Below, in pieces: positions 1 through 13,290 of a DNA stretch of 64,000 bases (position 1 is the first letter of the stretch; every line of letters starts with the position of its first letter). The translations under genes were made by a program, and so were the position numbers. Origin of the DNA: Numida meleagris (taxonomy: Eukaryota; Chordata; Aves; Galliformes; Numididae); the NCBI RefSeq assembly GCF_002078875.1, contig NC_034412.1, forward strand, positions 78,544,041-78,608,040, given 5' to 3'. Below the pieces are notes generated by a model, which was not told the DNA's origin, did no database searches, and was given only the letters and a program-made list of their open reading frames with translations.

Positions 1-2211
1 GGTAACAGGGTGTGCAGGGGACTATGCAGGATAGGTAGCCTGGATTGCCCAAGGGGTTATCCCATACCACATAACATCATATTGAAAGCTACAAAGGGAG
101 TTGACTGCAGGGCCAGCTGCTGCCTGCAAATTTGCTGGGCATTTTTTGGTAGGTGGTGAGATGTTACACTGTGTTGTGTGTATACATATATATATATATA
201 TATATACACATATATATATATGAAGTTATTGCTATTTTTTTTTCTTTCTTTTCTTTTCAATCTTAGTAAATAGCTTTTATCTCAAAAGGAGTTCTGTTTT
301 GTTTCCAGTTCTCTCCCCCATCCTACTTTTGGGGGGGAGGGGGGATGAACAAATGGCTGTGTGCTGCTTAGCTGCCTGCTCAGTTAAAGCACAATACTTT
401 GTTTTACGGGCTAGTAGGAACTAGTCCAAGAATCATGAAAAACTGAGTTTATTTCAAAATTTTAATAGGTGAATCTATCACATGAAACAAATAAACCTTG
501 TTTAGACAGCAAATACTTTCAAATTAACATCAGTAACCAATGTGGATTAAGAAAAAAAGTAGCAATGACAGACAACAAACAGACAAATTAGCTTTTGAAA
601 CAAGAGGCCCTTTTCTCAATGTTTTAATGGGCTTATGTGAACAGCATTTCTCTGTTCTGCTTGCTTATGCTGTGTACCATGTTATTTATAATTATCAAAA
701 ACATTTCTTTTAGGTCAAAAGTGTGTTTGATTTGATACAAATAACTTAGAGACAAATTAGACAAAATGAACTTTGAAATTCATATCTCATTTCATTACAA
801 CCTATCACTAATTGAAGGCCAAGTTGCATTATTTTTTGTTGCAGAAGTTATCTGTGAAAGCAGGAAAAATGTATGTTTTTTTTTTCTTTTTTTTTTTCCT
901 TGCTTTTAAACATTTGGTTATCATTCTGTAGAACTTGCTATAATGTTTCATTTTAATGCACAGTCCTATGTTACAATGTTATACAACCAGTAAATAAATA
1001 CTTGGATGATGCTACAATTGCATGGTGCTATATGACAGTTTCAATGTCTGTTACAAAGCATACAGAAAACAGTGACATTCTAAGTCATTTCTTACCAACA
1101 TAGTTTTCTAGTTAGAGAGATTTCCTTCAAGATTTTTTTTTCTCTAAATTCTACTAAAATGTTATGTAACAGTATTAAGGGAAAAGTACAGTGTATTTAT
1201 TAAAAATTGTAAAGAGACAGAGGGAAAAAAAGACACAATAGGGAGAAAGCTGAAAAGGCTATATTTGGCTTTATTAAGAGAGATCTTTAACGGTGTAATT
1301 AATCAGAAATTAATTACTTGAAAGTCATGGCAAAGAGTTGTGGTGATTCTGCAGCAAAACTTCTCTTGCTCATAATTTTTGATAAGTAGATGACATTGTA
1401 GAGTGACACAGATTAGGAAATCTAGAAGACATTTTGCATAAAGTTTCCTTATCTTAGATTTTATGCATTTGGAGCAAGACCATGGTTTTAAACATACTTT
1501 TAAAATCTGAATTTCGTGCCTACCAAATACCCTAGCAAATACAACTACACGGCTTTTTCAATACTTTGGATTATGGAGTGCTGCCATGACTTCTATCCAT
1601 ATTTAAAGCCATAAAAGAAAAATTGTGTATACTGGATTTACATTTGATATTTAGTTTGAGATAAATGGCAAGCTGGTCCATATTTTTCTACCTTACCTTC
1701 CTTCTTTTCAAAATATCTGTTTCTAGTTGCATTTATCCTTCCCTATTGTTTTTTATTAGCAAATCAAAAATGTAATTGATTTTATGGTTTATTATTAAGG
1801 GACATTTAAATGCTATTTTTCTATATACTAATATCATGTTGTTCTTAAAATAGCTATTTTACTATTGAAATTATTTTTGTTTTTGACAAAAGAAAAACTC
1901 TAAGAATGATTTCAAACATTCATTAAAAAAAAGAGGGAATCAATCTTAATTCTTGGGAAAATAGGTATTAGTGCCTTTCCTATTAAAATGTAGAACTAAA
2001 TGAAAAAACGATGTATATGTACATATATGCATGTTCACCTGTATATATGTGTATGCTGTATTTGTAAGCATTTAGATATGCACCTAGATGTTACAGTAGA
2101 AACTAGTAATTCCAAAAAGGCTGTCCTACAGGGTTTTGTTCATTTGTTTGTTTGTTTAATGCTAAACTTTTTTGTATTATACTTTTTTTGTATTATACTT
2201 CTGCGTCAGTC
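1..2211. other. Unique AT-rich sequence, no gene seen
   Basis: I see no exon, RNA gene or recognisable transposon here apart from the TA microsatellite listed separately. A G-run of 7 and one of 6, separated by a single A (about 331-344), faces a C-run about 10 bases upstream and could form a small hairpin. At 2165-2198 a T-rich unit of about 17 bp ending GTATTAT is present twice in tandem. Confidence 0.6.
181..222. repeat. (TA)n/(CA) microsatellite
   Basis: Alternating TA dinucleotides interrupted by two ACA-type units run for about 40 bases. This is a simple sequence repeat, likely length-variable, with no sign of belonging to a larger element. Confidence 0.9.
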
Positions 2212-3356
2212 AACGAGGAAAGAGTGATGGATGTCATCTACCTGGTCTACTGTAAAGCACAATATCCTTATCTCTAAATTAGAGAGGTATGGATTTGAAG
2301 GTTGGACTATTCAGAGGATAAAGAATTGCTTGGATGGTGCCAGCCAGAGGTTTTTTGGTCAATGATCCAACTGGAGGTCAGTCAGAAGTGAGGTCCTCCA
2401 GTGATCAGTCTTGGGACTGGTGCTCTTTAAACATCTTTATCAAAAAGATAAAGAGATTGAGTGCACTCTCAGCAAGTTTGCTGATGACACCAAACTGAGT
2501 GGTGCAATTGATACAACAGAAGGAAAGGAGGACATCCAAAGGGATCTGAGCAGGCTTGAGAAGAGACCTCACATGAACTGAATGAGATTCAACAAGGCCA
2601 AGTGCCAGGTGTTGCGCTTGAGTTGGAGCAATCCCAGATGTGTGTACAGACTGGGAGAAGAACTCCTTGAGAACAGCCCTGCGTAGAAGGACTTGGAAGT
2701 CCTAACGGACAAAAAGCTCAACATGAGCCAGCAGTGAGCGCTTGCTGCTCAGAAGGCTAAAAGTATCCTGGGATGCACCAGAAGAGGTGTGGCCAGCAGG
2801 GAGAGGGAGAGGATTGTTCCCCTCTGCTCCACCCCTCATTTGGCCCCATCTAGAGTACTGAGTCCAGGCCTAGGGCTCCCAGCACAAGGAAGATGAGGAG
2901 CTGATGAAATGGGTCCAGAGAAGGGCTACAGAGATTATCAGAGTACCTGAGCACCTCTTCTGTGATGAAAGCCTGAGGCAGCTGGGCCTGTTCCACCTGG
3001 AGAAGGTTCCAGGGAGACCTCATTGCCGCCTTCCAGTACTTAGAAGGGGCTTATAAAAAGATGAAGAATAACTTTTTATATGGTCTGATGCTGACAGAAA
3101 AAGGGGGAATGATTTTAAACTAGAAGAGGGGACATTTGCATCAGATGTTAGGAGGAAATTTAGATTAGATGTTAGGAGATGGTGACCCACTGAAACAGGT
3201 TGCCCAGTGAAGCTGTAGATGCCCCATCCCTGCACATTCAAGGCCAGGTTAGATATGCCCTGGGCAACCTTATTTAGTGGGTGGCAACCCTACCCACAGC
3301 AAGGGAGTCAGAACTAGATGTTCTTTCAGGTTTCTTCCAGCTCAAAGGTATCACAG
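2212..3356 (+). mobile_element. CR1 LINE fragment (5'-truncated, RT to 3' end)
   Basis: This is a decayed chicken-repeat-1 non-LTR retrotransposon covering the second half of ORF2 and the 3' end. The conceptual translation shows the CR1 reverse transcriptase catalytic box FADD at 2477-2488, followed by the family's conserved region after the catalytic box, and then the 3' UTR with a degraded tail (TATCACAGAATGG). The frame is broken by stops and indels, so it is inactive. 5' truncation with a retained 3' end is normal for CR1, which copies from its 3' end. It is one of the longest CR1 pieces in the window and is clearly old. The left edge is approximate. Confidence 0.9.
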
Positions 3357-3408
3357 AATGGAGCAAAGAAAAATAATTTCCCCAAGGAATTTTATATAGG
3401 AAGATTAA

Positions 3409-3524
3409 AATTAAAAACAAAACAAAACAAAAAACCACACAGTAGAATAAGGGATATTTATTGGATAATTAAAAACAAAACAAAACAAAAAACCACACAG
3501 TAGAATAAGGGATATTTATTGGAT
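3409..3524. repeat. Perfect 58-bp tandem duplication
   Basis: Positions 3409-3466 and 3467-3524 are identical, 58 of 58 bases. Each copy has an AAAAC-rich first half and a unique second half (CACACAGTAGAATAAGGG). Perfect identity beside a heavily mutated CR1 suggests a recent slippage or unequal exchange event, possibly seeded by the AAAAC run. Confidence 0.95.
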
Positions 3525-6493
3525 TTTTAACTATTAATCCACGGATTATATTGTATATTTCTAACTTTATTCAATTAGTGCTTTATGTCTGGACTAGAAA
3601 TAATGATTATTACGTTGGGTGATAATCATAATACTGCTATCTTCTTTGTGAATGAAAGGGTTTGCTACAACTGCCTCCTGCCAGGGTACAGAAGGAAAAT
3701 AATGTATGTGAGTCACTTCCACAAATCTATGAGATATTAATTCATTGGGATGTCATTTCACACTACCAATGCTTATATTAATATCTGTCTTTAGCATACT
3801 ATTTATTAATATCCTATGCATCCTAGATATTGCCTTCTTGTATGTTTCCTGTATCTTGCGTTTTGCTGTAGAAGAAGAGTAGGTAATGGGTAGAGAGAGT
3901 TCAAAATATAGTCAGTAATCTTTAGTCTTTTAAATATTAATTTTAACCAAGTATGTTTTAAAATCCTACAAGTAAAAAGGTGAAAGATCCAATTTCCTTT
4001 GGCATCTAGAAACTCCACCTATGAAACTGGTTTTGGAGCAGCCTTTGAGTCTTTTCTTTAGATGGAGAGTCATGTTTACCTTACAGCAAACAAACTAAAG
4101 AGTTAGACTCTGGATTTCTTCACTACCTAATCACAATGTATTCGATGGAACATATATGGGGACTTCTGGATGCTTTTTGGATAGTAGATACTGTACTTTT
4201 TGGAGGAAAGGGGACAAAATTTATTTTTCCTTATGTCTGTGGGTGAATTTGTATCAGCAGAGAGGGAAATGGGAACATTTTTTGCTTTGGTACTCTAGAA
4301 GTCTGAAATAAAGTAAAACACAAGTGGCTACCAACTACAGGGAGAATTTTAGGAGAAAAATTAAAGAAGAAAAGTTGAATTGTATATGCTCTTAGATGGT
4401 TGTGTTAGCAGTGTCTTATAGAGGGAAATAGCCAACACTGTAAGTCATTATGGAAATTATTATAAATGAAGATATTTATTCAGTCCATGGCAGACCACGG
4501 GAAGAGATTTCCAGAAGGCATGCCAGATGGTTAAGAGAGTTTTATTGCAGATCTATGCTGACCCATCCTCAAGTGTTCCAATAGTTGCCATCATGTCTGT
4601 GAGACACTGTGAAATCAATAGTAATATCAACTGAAGTTTCGTGTGATGCAGGATTGTCAGAGGTAGAGAATGCATATTGTTGCACCTAAGTTTCAAGATT
4701 CTTAACACAGTGTAAGAATTTCCTCTGCTCCTTGGGGAATTTAATGAATTGAGGGCAATTAGCAACTGACCATTTCAAAATGATGTTTTAAAAATAACAT
4801 ACTTTTGAACCTTTTCAGAACTACTCTATATCTAACAGATTTTCCCAGCACCCATTTTCACTGAATTTGACACTTTTCCTGAAGGGCAACTGTTATTTTA
4901 AAAGCCTTCAGCTCTGCTATTAACTAAATTTCTTGTATATTTTTAAACATTTATACACTTTAAAGAATAGTTTCACTATGTCAAAATTCCCAGACATAAA
5001 GGAACCCTGTAACATGGTAGTAGAGTAATATGTAGCAGACCAAGCTAATATGCAAATAAACTCCCATGTCTTTCTAGAAAATTTTCCTTTGTGAGTACTA
5101 CTTTCCCCAGTATCCCCAGTACAGTATTGTCCTCTTACAAAAAAGTTTCTTACTGGAAAGTCTTTCCAATGGTGTCCTTAAATTTTATTCAAAACAATAA
5201 GATTACTACAACCCCACTCTGAACACCTTTTAACTATTTATCTTTTATTATGCTATTTTATCATAATTCTTTATTTTCTAATCTTGTTCACAATGCACTG
5301 ACCTGTATTCCTGAAGGTATTAAGAATCAAAAATGGCAACAGGAAAGTGAAATAGTCACTCTACTTTTGCAACAAGTTCCCAACAGAAAGGCTTATTTAG
5401 TAGACTGACTAGGATTACTCAATTTCCTGCTTCATCGAGAATCATACCATCTTAGTCAGCTCCCTTGGTTCTGAGTATAAGGAGCTTAATGAAGAAAGAA
5501 ATTAATTCTCAGTTGCAACCACCTGTAGCTACTAACTTATTCACTCATATTCACTCATGCTGTCAGTCCTCCCTGGCCCCCATCAGACTGTGAGAGCATT
5601 TGTCACTCATCTAAATCCCATCTTCTGAGTATTCTAGAATGATACCTTGGTTTGTGTTAGAAAAACAGCAAAATAGAGTGGCTACCAACATTTATGAAAT
5701 ATCTTCTATTAGGAATAGTTGATACATTTCATTACAGTCCCTCCAGACAACAAGTCTAGGCACTTTCTAGGCCTCTGAAATGTGACTGCTGGACTATCAG
5801 CTATTGCTTGTACCTGGATATTAAAATAACTGGGTAACTTAATAAGGTACTGCAGTCCATACAGAAGTTCTCAATTCCCAGATCCCTAATCTTAAAAAGT
5901 ACTTGACTATCTGATTTTAAATCTGTGCACTTGTTTCCTACACTATACCGAAGGCTGTGAACTCCAGCATGTCATCACTCAAGAAAGAAGGCATTACATC
6001 AATAAAATCCAGTAGAAGTCTTGATTCTGTAGATAACATCAGTCTATACTTAACACACACTGACATGATTAGACTCCCTAAGAAATCTAATCTTTTTCTT
6101 TTATTTTTTAGTATTAATTGTATACCTCATTTTTTTTTTTCTGATCTGGAAAGAATAGTTAGTCACATACCCCTGAAGACTAGACATTTAATGTGTTAGC
6201 TGTATCCAAAGAATTAAGTATCTAGGAGCTTTGAAGCAGAACCCAAAACATGCATATGGGTTAATAAGATAGGAAAGAACATGCTGCATTAAATAAAAAT
6301 CTACACACCTTTCACAGAGTAACAGAATCACTAGTACACAGTCTGAAGACAGATGTCTGCCATCACTGTTGGCTATCATCCCACTTATATGCAATTTAGG
6401 TTCATTTTTATGATAGTAAGAGATGAAAATTCACTTTTTTTTTTTCCTTAAAATTAGGGAACATATTTTATTCCATTCATAAATTGGAATAAA
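3525..6493. other. Unique AT-rich sequence, no gene seen
   Basis: I found no repeat family, splice-bounded exon or RNA gene here. The short reading frames present have no recognisable family signature and match what chance gives in AT-rich DNA. Confidence 0.5.
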
Positions 6494-6680
6494 GGGTGGT
6501 GAGGCATTGGAACAAGTCACTGAGAGATGTGGTGGAAGCCCCGTCCCCAGAGACATTCAAAGCCAGGCTGGATCAGGTTCTGAGCAACCCTGGATGTCCC
6601 TGTTCATTGCAGGGGAGTTGGACTAGATGGCCTTTGAAGGTGCCTTCCAACTCTAAGGACTCTATGATTCTATGATTCTA
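6494..6680 (+). mobile_element. CR1 LINE 3'-end fragment
   Basis: This is about 190 bp of CR1 3' end, starting in the C-terminal ORF2 region (GAGGCATTGGAACAAGT) and running through the 3' UTR to the tail, where TCTATGATTC is repeated twice. It is 5'-truncated as expected and less decayed than the copy at 2.2 kb. It has no coding capacity. Confidence 0.95.
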
Positions 6681-9600
6681 AGTTTCTAACCTGCAAGAGG
6701 GATCTTTTGGGTGATCTTTTCTCACCACTGTGGTCAAAATAATCCTAGCATTACTTCTTTGTTTTATAACCAGTTCTGAGAACAATGACTAACCTCAGGG
6801 TTTTTGTTTCTCACAGAAGTACCCTAGCCCACCGGTTAGGAAAAAAGTATATATATTCTTGCTTTTTGTTGAGGATTTGATGTATATGGAAGCGAGCTGA
6901 TTAGCCCCAAAACATCTAACTTTGCCGGAAATCTAATCACATTAAAGCACATGCATAATTCTTGCGGAAAATCATCTGTAATCTGTCTCCGAATGACAGT
7001 CAGTCAAAAGTGTCAGGTAAAATATGACAGAAAACATTTTCTGAGAAGACTGAAACCATAATTTTGGTAAATTCACACAAACATAAATACTTGGTTATAT
7101 AAGTATCTAGGCTTTCAGGACGTGCTTATTTTTTGTAAGTATTTTGATGGAAAAATAATCCATCATCTAAGATTTTTGAAATGTCCTAAGTCTGAAAAGC
7201 CTACAGTAATACTGTGTTTCATCTTGGTTTATTTCATCTTCACACTTACTAACAAGCAGTGTGATAACAGTTCTTGCTAGTTGTTATGACAGAGTTAGAT
7301 GAAATAGTGATCCATCTTACTATTTACAGAAGCTTCATTGAAAGTATCAAGACAAGTATTTTGTGTAATCCATTACAGAAAAAATTGAACAAAAGTACTG
7401 AACACTTTTACTGTCATGATCAATGTCACTTCATATTTCAGAACCAACATATGGAAGGTATGTTTAGCATTCAGTAATGACAGATATGGCATATTTCTAT
7501 TTTGATGTAAAGAGAAAAATAAATAACTAAATAAAGAAATGGAAAAAATAAGAAAAATATATAGATCAGCTACTGCAGCTGGGAAGAGAGTAAATCTTTT
7601 TTTTTTCTTCTATAAAAATAATGAAAAATTATTATTCTTTCTCAAAGGATGCTGAACTTTAGAGGTTTATCCATGAACACAATACTGTTTTAAAGAATTT
7701 TGTCATTCATTTCTTCTCTAGCATTTAGAACTCTGTAAAAGCCTGTGAACAGCTGACAGAACTCACATCTGGACAAAATCCATATATAGCAGAGTAACAG
7801 TCTTGTCAATAGGATTGTTCTATCTATAGTTTGGGTATCTTAATAGCTTCATAAACAGCCACGAAAATAAAGAACCTGCTGTCAGTAGAGTGAAGGATAT
7901 TTGACAAATGCTGGATGTGCACTAGAAAATGAGACTGTACAGCATTAAACTAGTCATAGAGCATGAAATCACAAACACACAAACTTATTTATGACTTTAA
8001 AATTATTGTTTATTTAAAAATGTATATTTTACTGGTGCAAGTAAAGCTTTAACAAGTTTTATCCATTATTAGAAAAGTTTTACAAATTCTTCTTTAAAAT
8101 ATATCCTCTTTAATTTATTGAACAGTGGCTGAGTTTACTAATAAGCATTGTGAGTTAGTGTTATAAGAATTATAAGGTAGCATTTATAAATCTATGTTAA
8201 AACTTTCCAAAAATATTCCTCCTAATACAGACTAAAATCTGTTGTTTTACTCAGTAAAATGAGGTTAAGGAAAATCCTAAGAGTGCAGAGTTGTTTCTGC
8301 ACTGTTGAGATGGTGACTGAACAGAGCAAACATGAAAATTATGAGAGAGAAGTTCATCAAACCAAAAAAAGAAGAGATTTTCCGGTCATAATTCCTGTAG
8401 CTGATCTGCAATGGACTCATTAGGTATGACAGATCTCACATACAGAGAAGGGGTAGGCACATGTATAACAACCTGCAGGTGATCTGAAATGTATTAACTG
8501 ACTCTTTGCTTGGATAGTGTTTCAGATACCTGCCAATTTAAGCCTAAGTATTTGCAGCTTTAACCAGGCTGCTGGGAACCCAGAAATACTGGTTTAGTAG
8601 CTAAATTCTCTTTATTTGGTAAATAACTGTAGCTAGAAAAGGAGAGCATATCTACAAACATATAGGAGCACCCAGATCAGTTTTAAATGAAAGTTTTTAC
8701 ATTTAATATTAAACTATGGGAATGCAGAAACAGAGTATGAGGAAAAAATTGAAAGCTTTCCGTAGAATTGCCATGATATTTTCCCAGTTTGCAAATGTAC
8801 AGAACAAATAACATTTTGCTCTAATAACAGGCCTGCATTTTCAATATTGTATAAACAGCAAAATTAATTTTCTCCTTTTAATTAGTAAGTCTGATGAAAT
8901 GTGTTTCATTTTCTGTCCACTTCCTCGATGTTGTAATTAACATTTTAACAGAAATATATATTTTTTTGCATAATTTTTAACAGTGAATGGATAGTGCCAT
9001 AAACTTATGTGGAGTGAAATAATAAATGTGAGGTGACTGAGTAAAGCAGATTGTAAAGTATATTCTTCCATGCTGAAATCTTAGCGATGACAGATTACTG
9101 TCGTCATTAGAGACTGAGCTCTATTATTTGCCAAATGATTACACAGTTCTGACAAATAAGCTGGAAATATTTTAACACAGAGTATTTGAGGCAGAAACAT
9201 ACTTCACAAGAAAAATATCTGTGTTAATGAATATCAGAATATGTGAAGCATCCCAGTTTGTAGAACTGCACGTGCTTTCAGTTATACTAATCTGTTTTTG
9301 TTAGCTGTTCAAGAAGCTGTTAAAATCTACCTTCACAAAACTCCATTCTTTCCCACTGATTTCCTTTTTTCCTGATAATCATGCAACCCAAGCTTACTCA
9401 GCACAACCTCTTCCTACTTTCTCATCACATACTTCCTTTCTTACTGTCAGAAGTCCCTCTGCTAACTTTCTGACTGTATGGATAAATTGTACGGTAGAGT
9501 GAATTATTTTTAGATTGTTTAAATTTTGTTTAATTGTAATGTACATTGAGAAAAGGATCAAATGGAATTTGAAATTTGAAAGATTTACACTCTTCATATA

Positions 9601-11399
9601 ATACACTGTAGGGGAAGTGGAAAAATGATACTCATTCTATATTTTGACATGAAAAGACATAGGAATGAAACAAAAACAGACATTTATCACACTCTGACTA
9701 GGATTATACTTGAAGGAGTGGCCCTGAGCATTTTAATTTCCATTTAAAATCAGGTAAAAAAACCATGACAGTTATTCATATACAAGAGCAAGAGAGACGC
9801 TGACTTGTTATGAACTCAATGTAGAAACATATAATGCCCAGATTTCAAGGTTACAAGAGGATTTTGGCAAAGATCCATTGCATTGTTTAGATACAAATAA
9901 AACAAAAACTACTTAATGCTAGAAAATAATGAAGTGCAGGTTGTGATGTACTATAATTCTAAAGGGCAATAAAGCCTGTAATGCACATGAAATCTGGTAA
10001 CGTATTCAAGCCTTTTATTTAAAGCTGTTAATGAATAAAATGGATTTTAAAAGGAGTATATTGCTTCAATCTTTACTTTTGAGTGAGAAAGTCTCTCATT
10101 TGTGAGAACAAATAGCATACAGAAAGTGCTTAAGCAAATGATGTGAATATTATCATCAGTGAACAAACCAATTGTGTTACATGGACTTAAAGAACAGAGA
10201 TAACTATTTGGTCACTGTCATTACATAAACAGTATCCAGCTGGAAGTAATATGAGCTGATATGAACTCATTAGAATCATTCCTCCTTAATTAGTGCTTCA
10301 CCAGCAGTAATTTTTGTTGTGTTTTTATTAGCTACTTTAAAAAGCCATGGAAAATTCAAGCAAGAGTGTTAACAGGGAGAAAAATCAATGTTAGATAAGA
10401 GAAATAATAAAATAGTTAAAATTAAGGTGCAATTTTATTAAATATTAATGGAATTGTTTTGACTTCCATGGAGAAAGATGTTTTGTAGATGCAATAATTT
10501 TTACTTAGATGCCATGGAGGACCCCTGAAAGTAATGTTCTGTTTCTTCATTCCATTTTGTGAGGTCATTTCTCATTTAGAATCATTCACTGACCACTCAT
10601 ACATCAGCCACTAAGATTATACTGGCACCCAAATATTCTCCAAAATTTATTAGGTTCCAAATACAATGATTAGATGTAAATATAATTTTTAAAAACCTTT
10701 AAAACATACATATTTTTCTTTCTAGCTAAATTTAGGTTGTTGAACAATTTTGAAGGCAATTCAGTTTGATCCTCCTTTCCCCTTTTTTGTAAATAACTTT
10801 CATTGATGTAATTTTGTTTATCATTCCAGAGGAAAAGTACTGATGATTGTTTTTATTACCTAGCACTCACAGGTCTGTGAATGTCATCAGCAGCAATGGT
10901 TTTAGTATAGCTATCAAGATGACAGCTACAGTCAGCAAAACAGAATATCAGGAAATGGGAAGAATCTAACAACACTATTTTTATTAAAGTTCTAAAATTC
11001 TTCCTTTTATGATTATATAAGTTCTAACTTTATGTAGAAAGTCATTGTAAGACTCTCAGACTACTAGGAACTTCACATCTGCAAGGGTTTCAATGCCCAG
11101 TGCAGCCATGAGTAAGTGAGTAAGGGAATTCTATGCTAAAGGTGGTTTGTCATTTGGTATCACAGTGGGATTGCTGGGCTCAGTTAGATTTAAAAATCAT
11201 TATGAACTACTGAACTACTTACTTTTCTTGCCTGGGCTGTATTGAGTGAAGATCAATTGATGCATACAAAATATATAATATAATTAATTATATAAGTAAT
11301 TTTTTAATTTTTTTAGATTTTTTAATTAAAATATAAAGAAAAAGGAGGGCAATAAAAGCATAAAAGTACTGTGATATGTGACCTTGTTTTTGTGGAATA
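6681..11399. other. Unique AT-rich sequence, no gene seen
   Basis: About 4.7 kb without a recognised repeat, exon or RNA gene. The segment 11270-11340 is almost pure A/T with inverted TTAATTA-type motifs; it borders the hAT remnant and might be part of its 3' untranslated end, which I cannot show. Confidence 0.5.
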
Positions 11400-13228
11400 A
11401 GTAAATCCATGTCTAGTTAATGGAAGTAGATGCAATTCTTAGTGAGTTTTCACGGTGCTCAGTAGAAATTTTTGATCTAATTTTAATCTTCCTGTGCTTC
11501 ATCCTTGAAAGCAGTTGCTCACAAATGTATGTGATGACATGAATAAGGCTTGATTATGAAGCAAGGGATATTTTTCTCTGGTAAGACAGGTCTTCTAAAA
11601 GTCTAGTAAAGACAGATGATCAAATTTTTCTTTGATTTGAATGTCTGATTGCAACTCTATACATTCCATTTGAAAATTTGCAGATAATGTATTTATGTTG
11701 ACTGAAAACAAAGTCACAAGTATACAAAAAATGATGATGTCTTCGGGAAATCTTGAAACCTATTCTCAAATTCCTTTCACAAATTGGAAAGCATATTTTT
11801 TGCTGCTCACAGGACTGTACTTAGCCAACGTATAAAAATGCTTGAAATTATTTGCCATAACTTGAGCTTGCTGTAATTAACTTTCATTTTGAATACTGTT
11901 ATGGTTTGAAACATATACAGATAAGTTAATTTTCGCCTTGAAGATGCATGTTTAACTCATTTAAATAAGCATTCAAATCTATTTAAAAAGCTAAATCAGT
12001 GAGCCATTTTTCATCTGGCACAAATTTTCTTTTGATTCCATAAACGTCTAGATTGCATTTTTCAAATCATAAAATCTTTTTAGCATTTCACTCTGACTTA
12101 GCCACTTTCCATCAGAAAAGTATATGATGTCCCCATAACCCGCATTCATACTTTTAAGTAACTCCCGGAGTTGGTAATGATTCAGTCCCCCAGACTTTAT
12201 GAAATTCACAGCTTTGATGACAATTTGCATAACATTATACATTGTTAAAGCTTTTGCACATAAATTTTTCTTGATGCAGTGTTATTTAATCAAACATGAG
12301 TTGCTGGAAGCAACTGCATCACCTTCCAATAATTACATATGTTTCTCTTTTTAATGAACCATCACAGAAGTGCCATCAGTAGCTACAACAGATATGTTGA
12401 CAGAGATTAAAGAATATCTCTTTAATGTAATTTTTACTGCTTCATACAGATCAATAGATTGACTTGTGTCTTTTAATCACACCAAAGAAACCTTTTTTTC
12501 AGTGACATTATATTCATTATCAGTATCTTTAATGAAAATTAAAAGCTGAGCCATATCATAAATCATCATAGAACGGTTTGGGTTGGAAGGGACCTTTAAG
12601 ATCATCTAGTTCTAACCCCCCTGCTATAGGCAGGGATACCTCCCTCAAAGCCCCATCCAGCCTGGCCTTGAATGCTTCCAGGGAGGGGCATTCACAGCCT
12701 TACTGGGCAACCTGTTCCAGTGTCTCACCACCCTCACAGTAAAAAATTTCTTCCTGATATCTAGCCTAAATCTACCCTCTTCCAGTTTAAAACCATTTCC
12801 CCTCATCCTGTTGTTACCTGCCCTTATAAAAGGTCCCCACTCAGCATTCCTGTAGGCCCCCTTCAGGCACTGGATGCTGCTATAAGGTCTACTATAAGGA
12901 TGCCTTCTTTTCTCCAGGCTGAAGCGCCCCAGCTCTCTCACCCTGTCCTTGTAGGGGAGGTGCTCCAGCCCTCTGATCATCTTTGTGGCCCTCCTCTGGA
13001 TCAGCTCCAGCAAATCCATGTCCATCATATATAACCAAAGCATACAATTCTAAATTAGTATCTTTACTCTACAAATTTCTTTTGATAAATTTCTTATTTC
13101 TTTAATTTGCGTGGTTATTGTTTGGTAAGACAACTTGATTAGGAATTTTTTTTTTTTAATCCAGAATAAATTATATCTGTCAGTCTTCCCATACATTGCC
13201 TAATAAACCCACAATCAGTAAACTCACC
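11400..13228 (-). pseudogene. Decayed hAT-superfamily transposase (Charlie/GTF2IRD2-like), split by CR1
   Basis: Reading the minus strand from 13228 downwards gives, in several frames joined by frameshifts, a collinear series of peptides like the transposase core of the hAT group that also gave rise to the GTF2IRD2, EPM2AIP1 and ZBED5 proteins. In order they are: GEFTDCGFIRQCM (13190-13228); LSYQTITTQIKEI (about 13097-13132); after the CR1 insertion AQLLIFIK (12528-12553); ATDGTSVM with the hAT TDG aspartate motif (about 12365-12384); LNHYQLRELLKSM and GDIIYFSDGKWLSQ inside an open stretch of 64 codons (12048-12242); DEKWLTDLAF; LNELNMHLQG; QMECIELQSD; TYICEQLLSRMK (CEQ at 11515-11523); and NSLRIASTS (11421-11448), which is the hAT C-terminal dimerisation domain. 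Stops include TAG at 12048-12050, so no protein can be made. About 1.37 kb of coding remnant remains once the CR1 is removed. The N-terminal BED finger, terminal repeats and 8-bp target duplications were not found. It could be a DNA transposon (Charlie) or a retrocopy of a domesticated gene; the superfamily call is firm, the subtype is not. Confidence 0.85.
12563..13022 (-). mobile_element. CR1 LINE fragment nested in the hAT remnant
   Basis: This is a 460-bp CR1 on the minus strand. It covers the C-terminal end of ORF2 (peptides LIQRRATKMIRGLEHL, LGRFSLEKRR and KLEEGRFRLDIRKKFFTVRV, read from about 13022 down to 12740) followed by the 3' UTR and a single tail unit at its low-coordinate end. 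hAT transposase peptides continue on both sides, so this copy landed in the hAT sequence. The flanks share CATAT/ATCAT-like bases, but I could not settle a clean target duplication. It has few disabling changes and is younger than its host. Confidence 0.93.
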
Positions 13229-13285
13229 TTTCACTGGGCACCACCAAAAAGAGTCTGGCCACATCCTCTTTGCATCTGCCTCATC
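13229..13285 (-). mobile_element. Possible tiny CR1 fragment
   Basis: The stretch with CACCACCAAAAAGAGTCTGG and CATCCTCTTTGCATC resembles, on the minus strand, the CR1 ORF2 C-terminal region of some avian subfamilies. It is only about 55 bp and has no tail, so the assignment is weak. It abuts the last hAT-like peptide. Confidence 0.4.
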
Positions 13286-13290
13286 CTGTA

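Noticed and set aside
12645..13043. 132-codon minus-strand open frame as a possible gene
   Set aside because: It is the C-terminal end of CR1 ORF2; its first residues come from the flanking hAT remnant, not from a separate gene.
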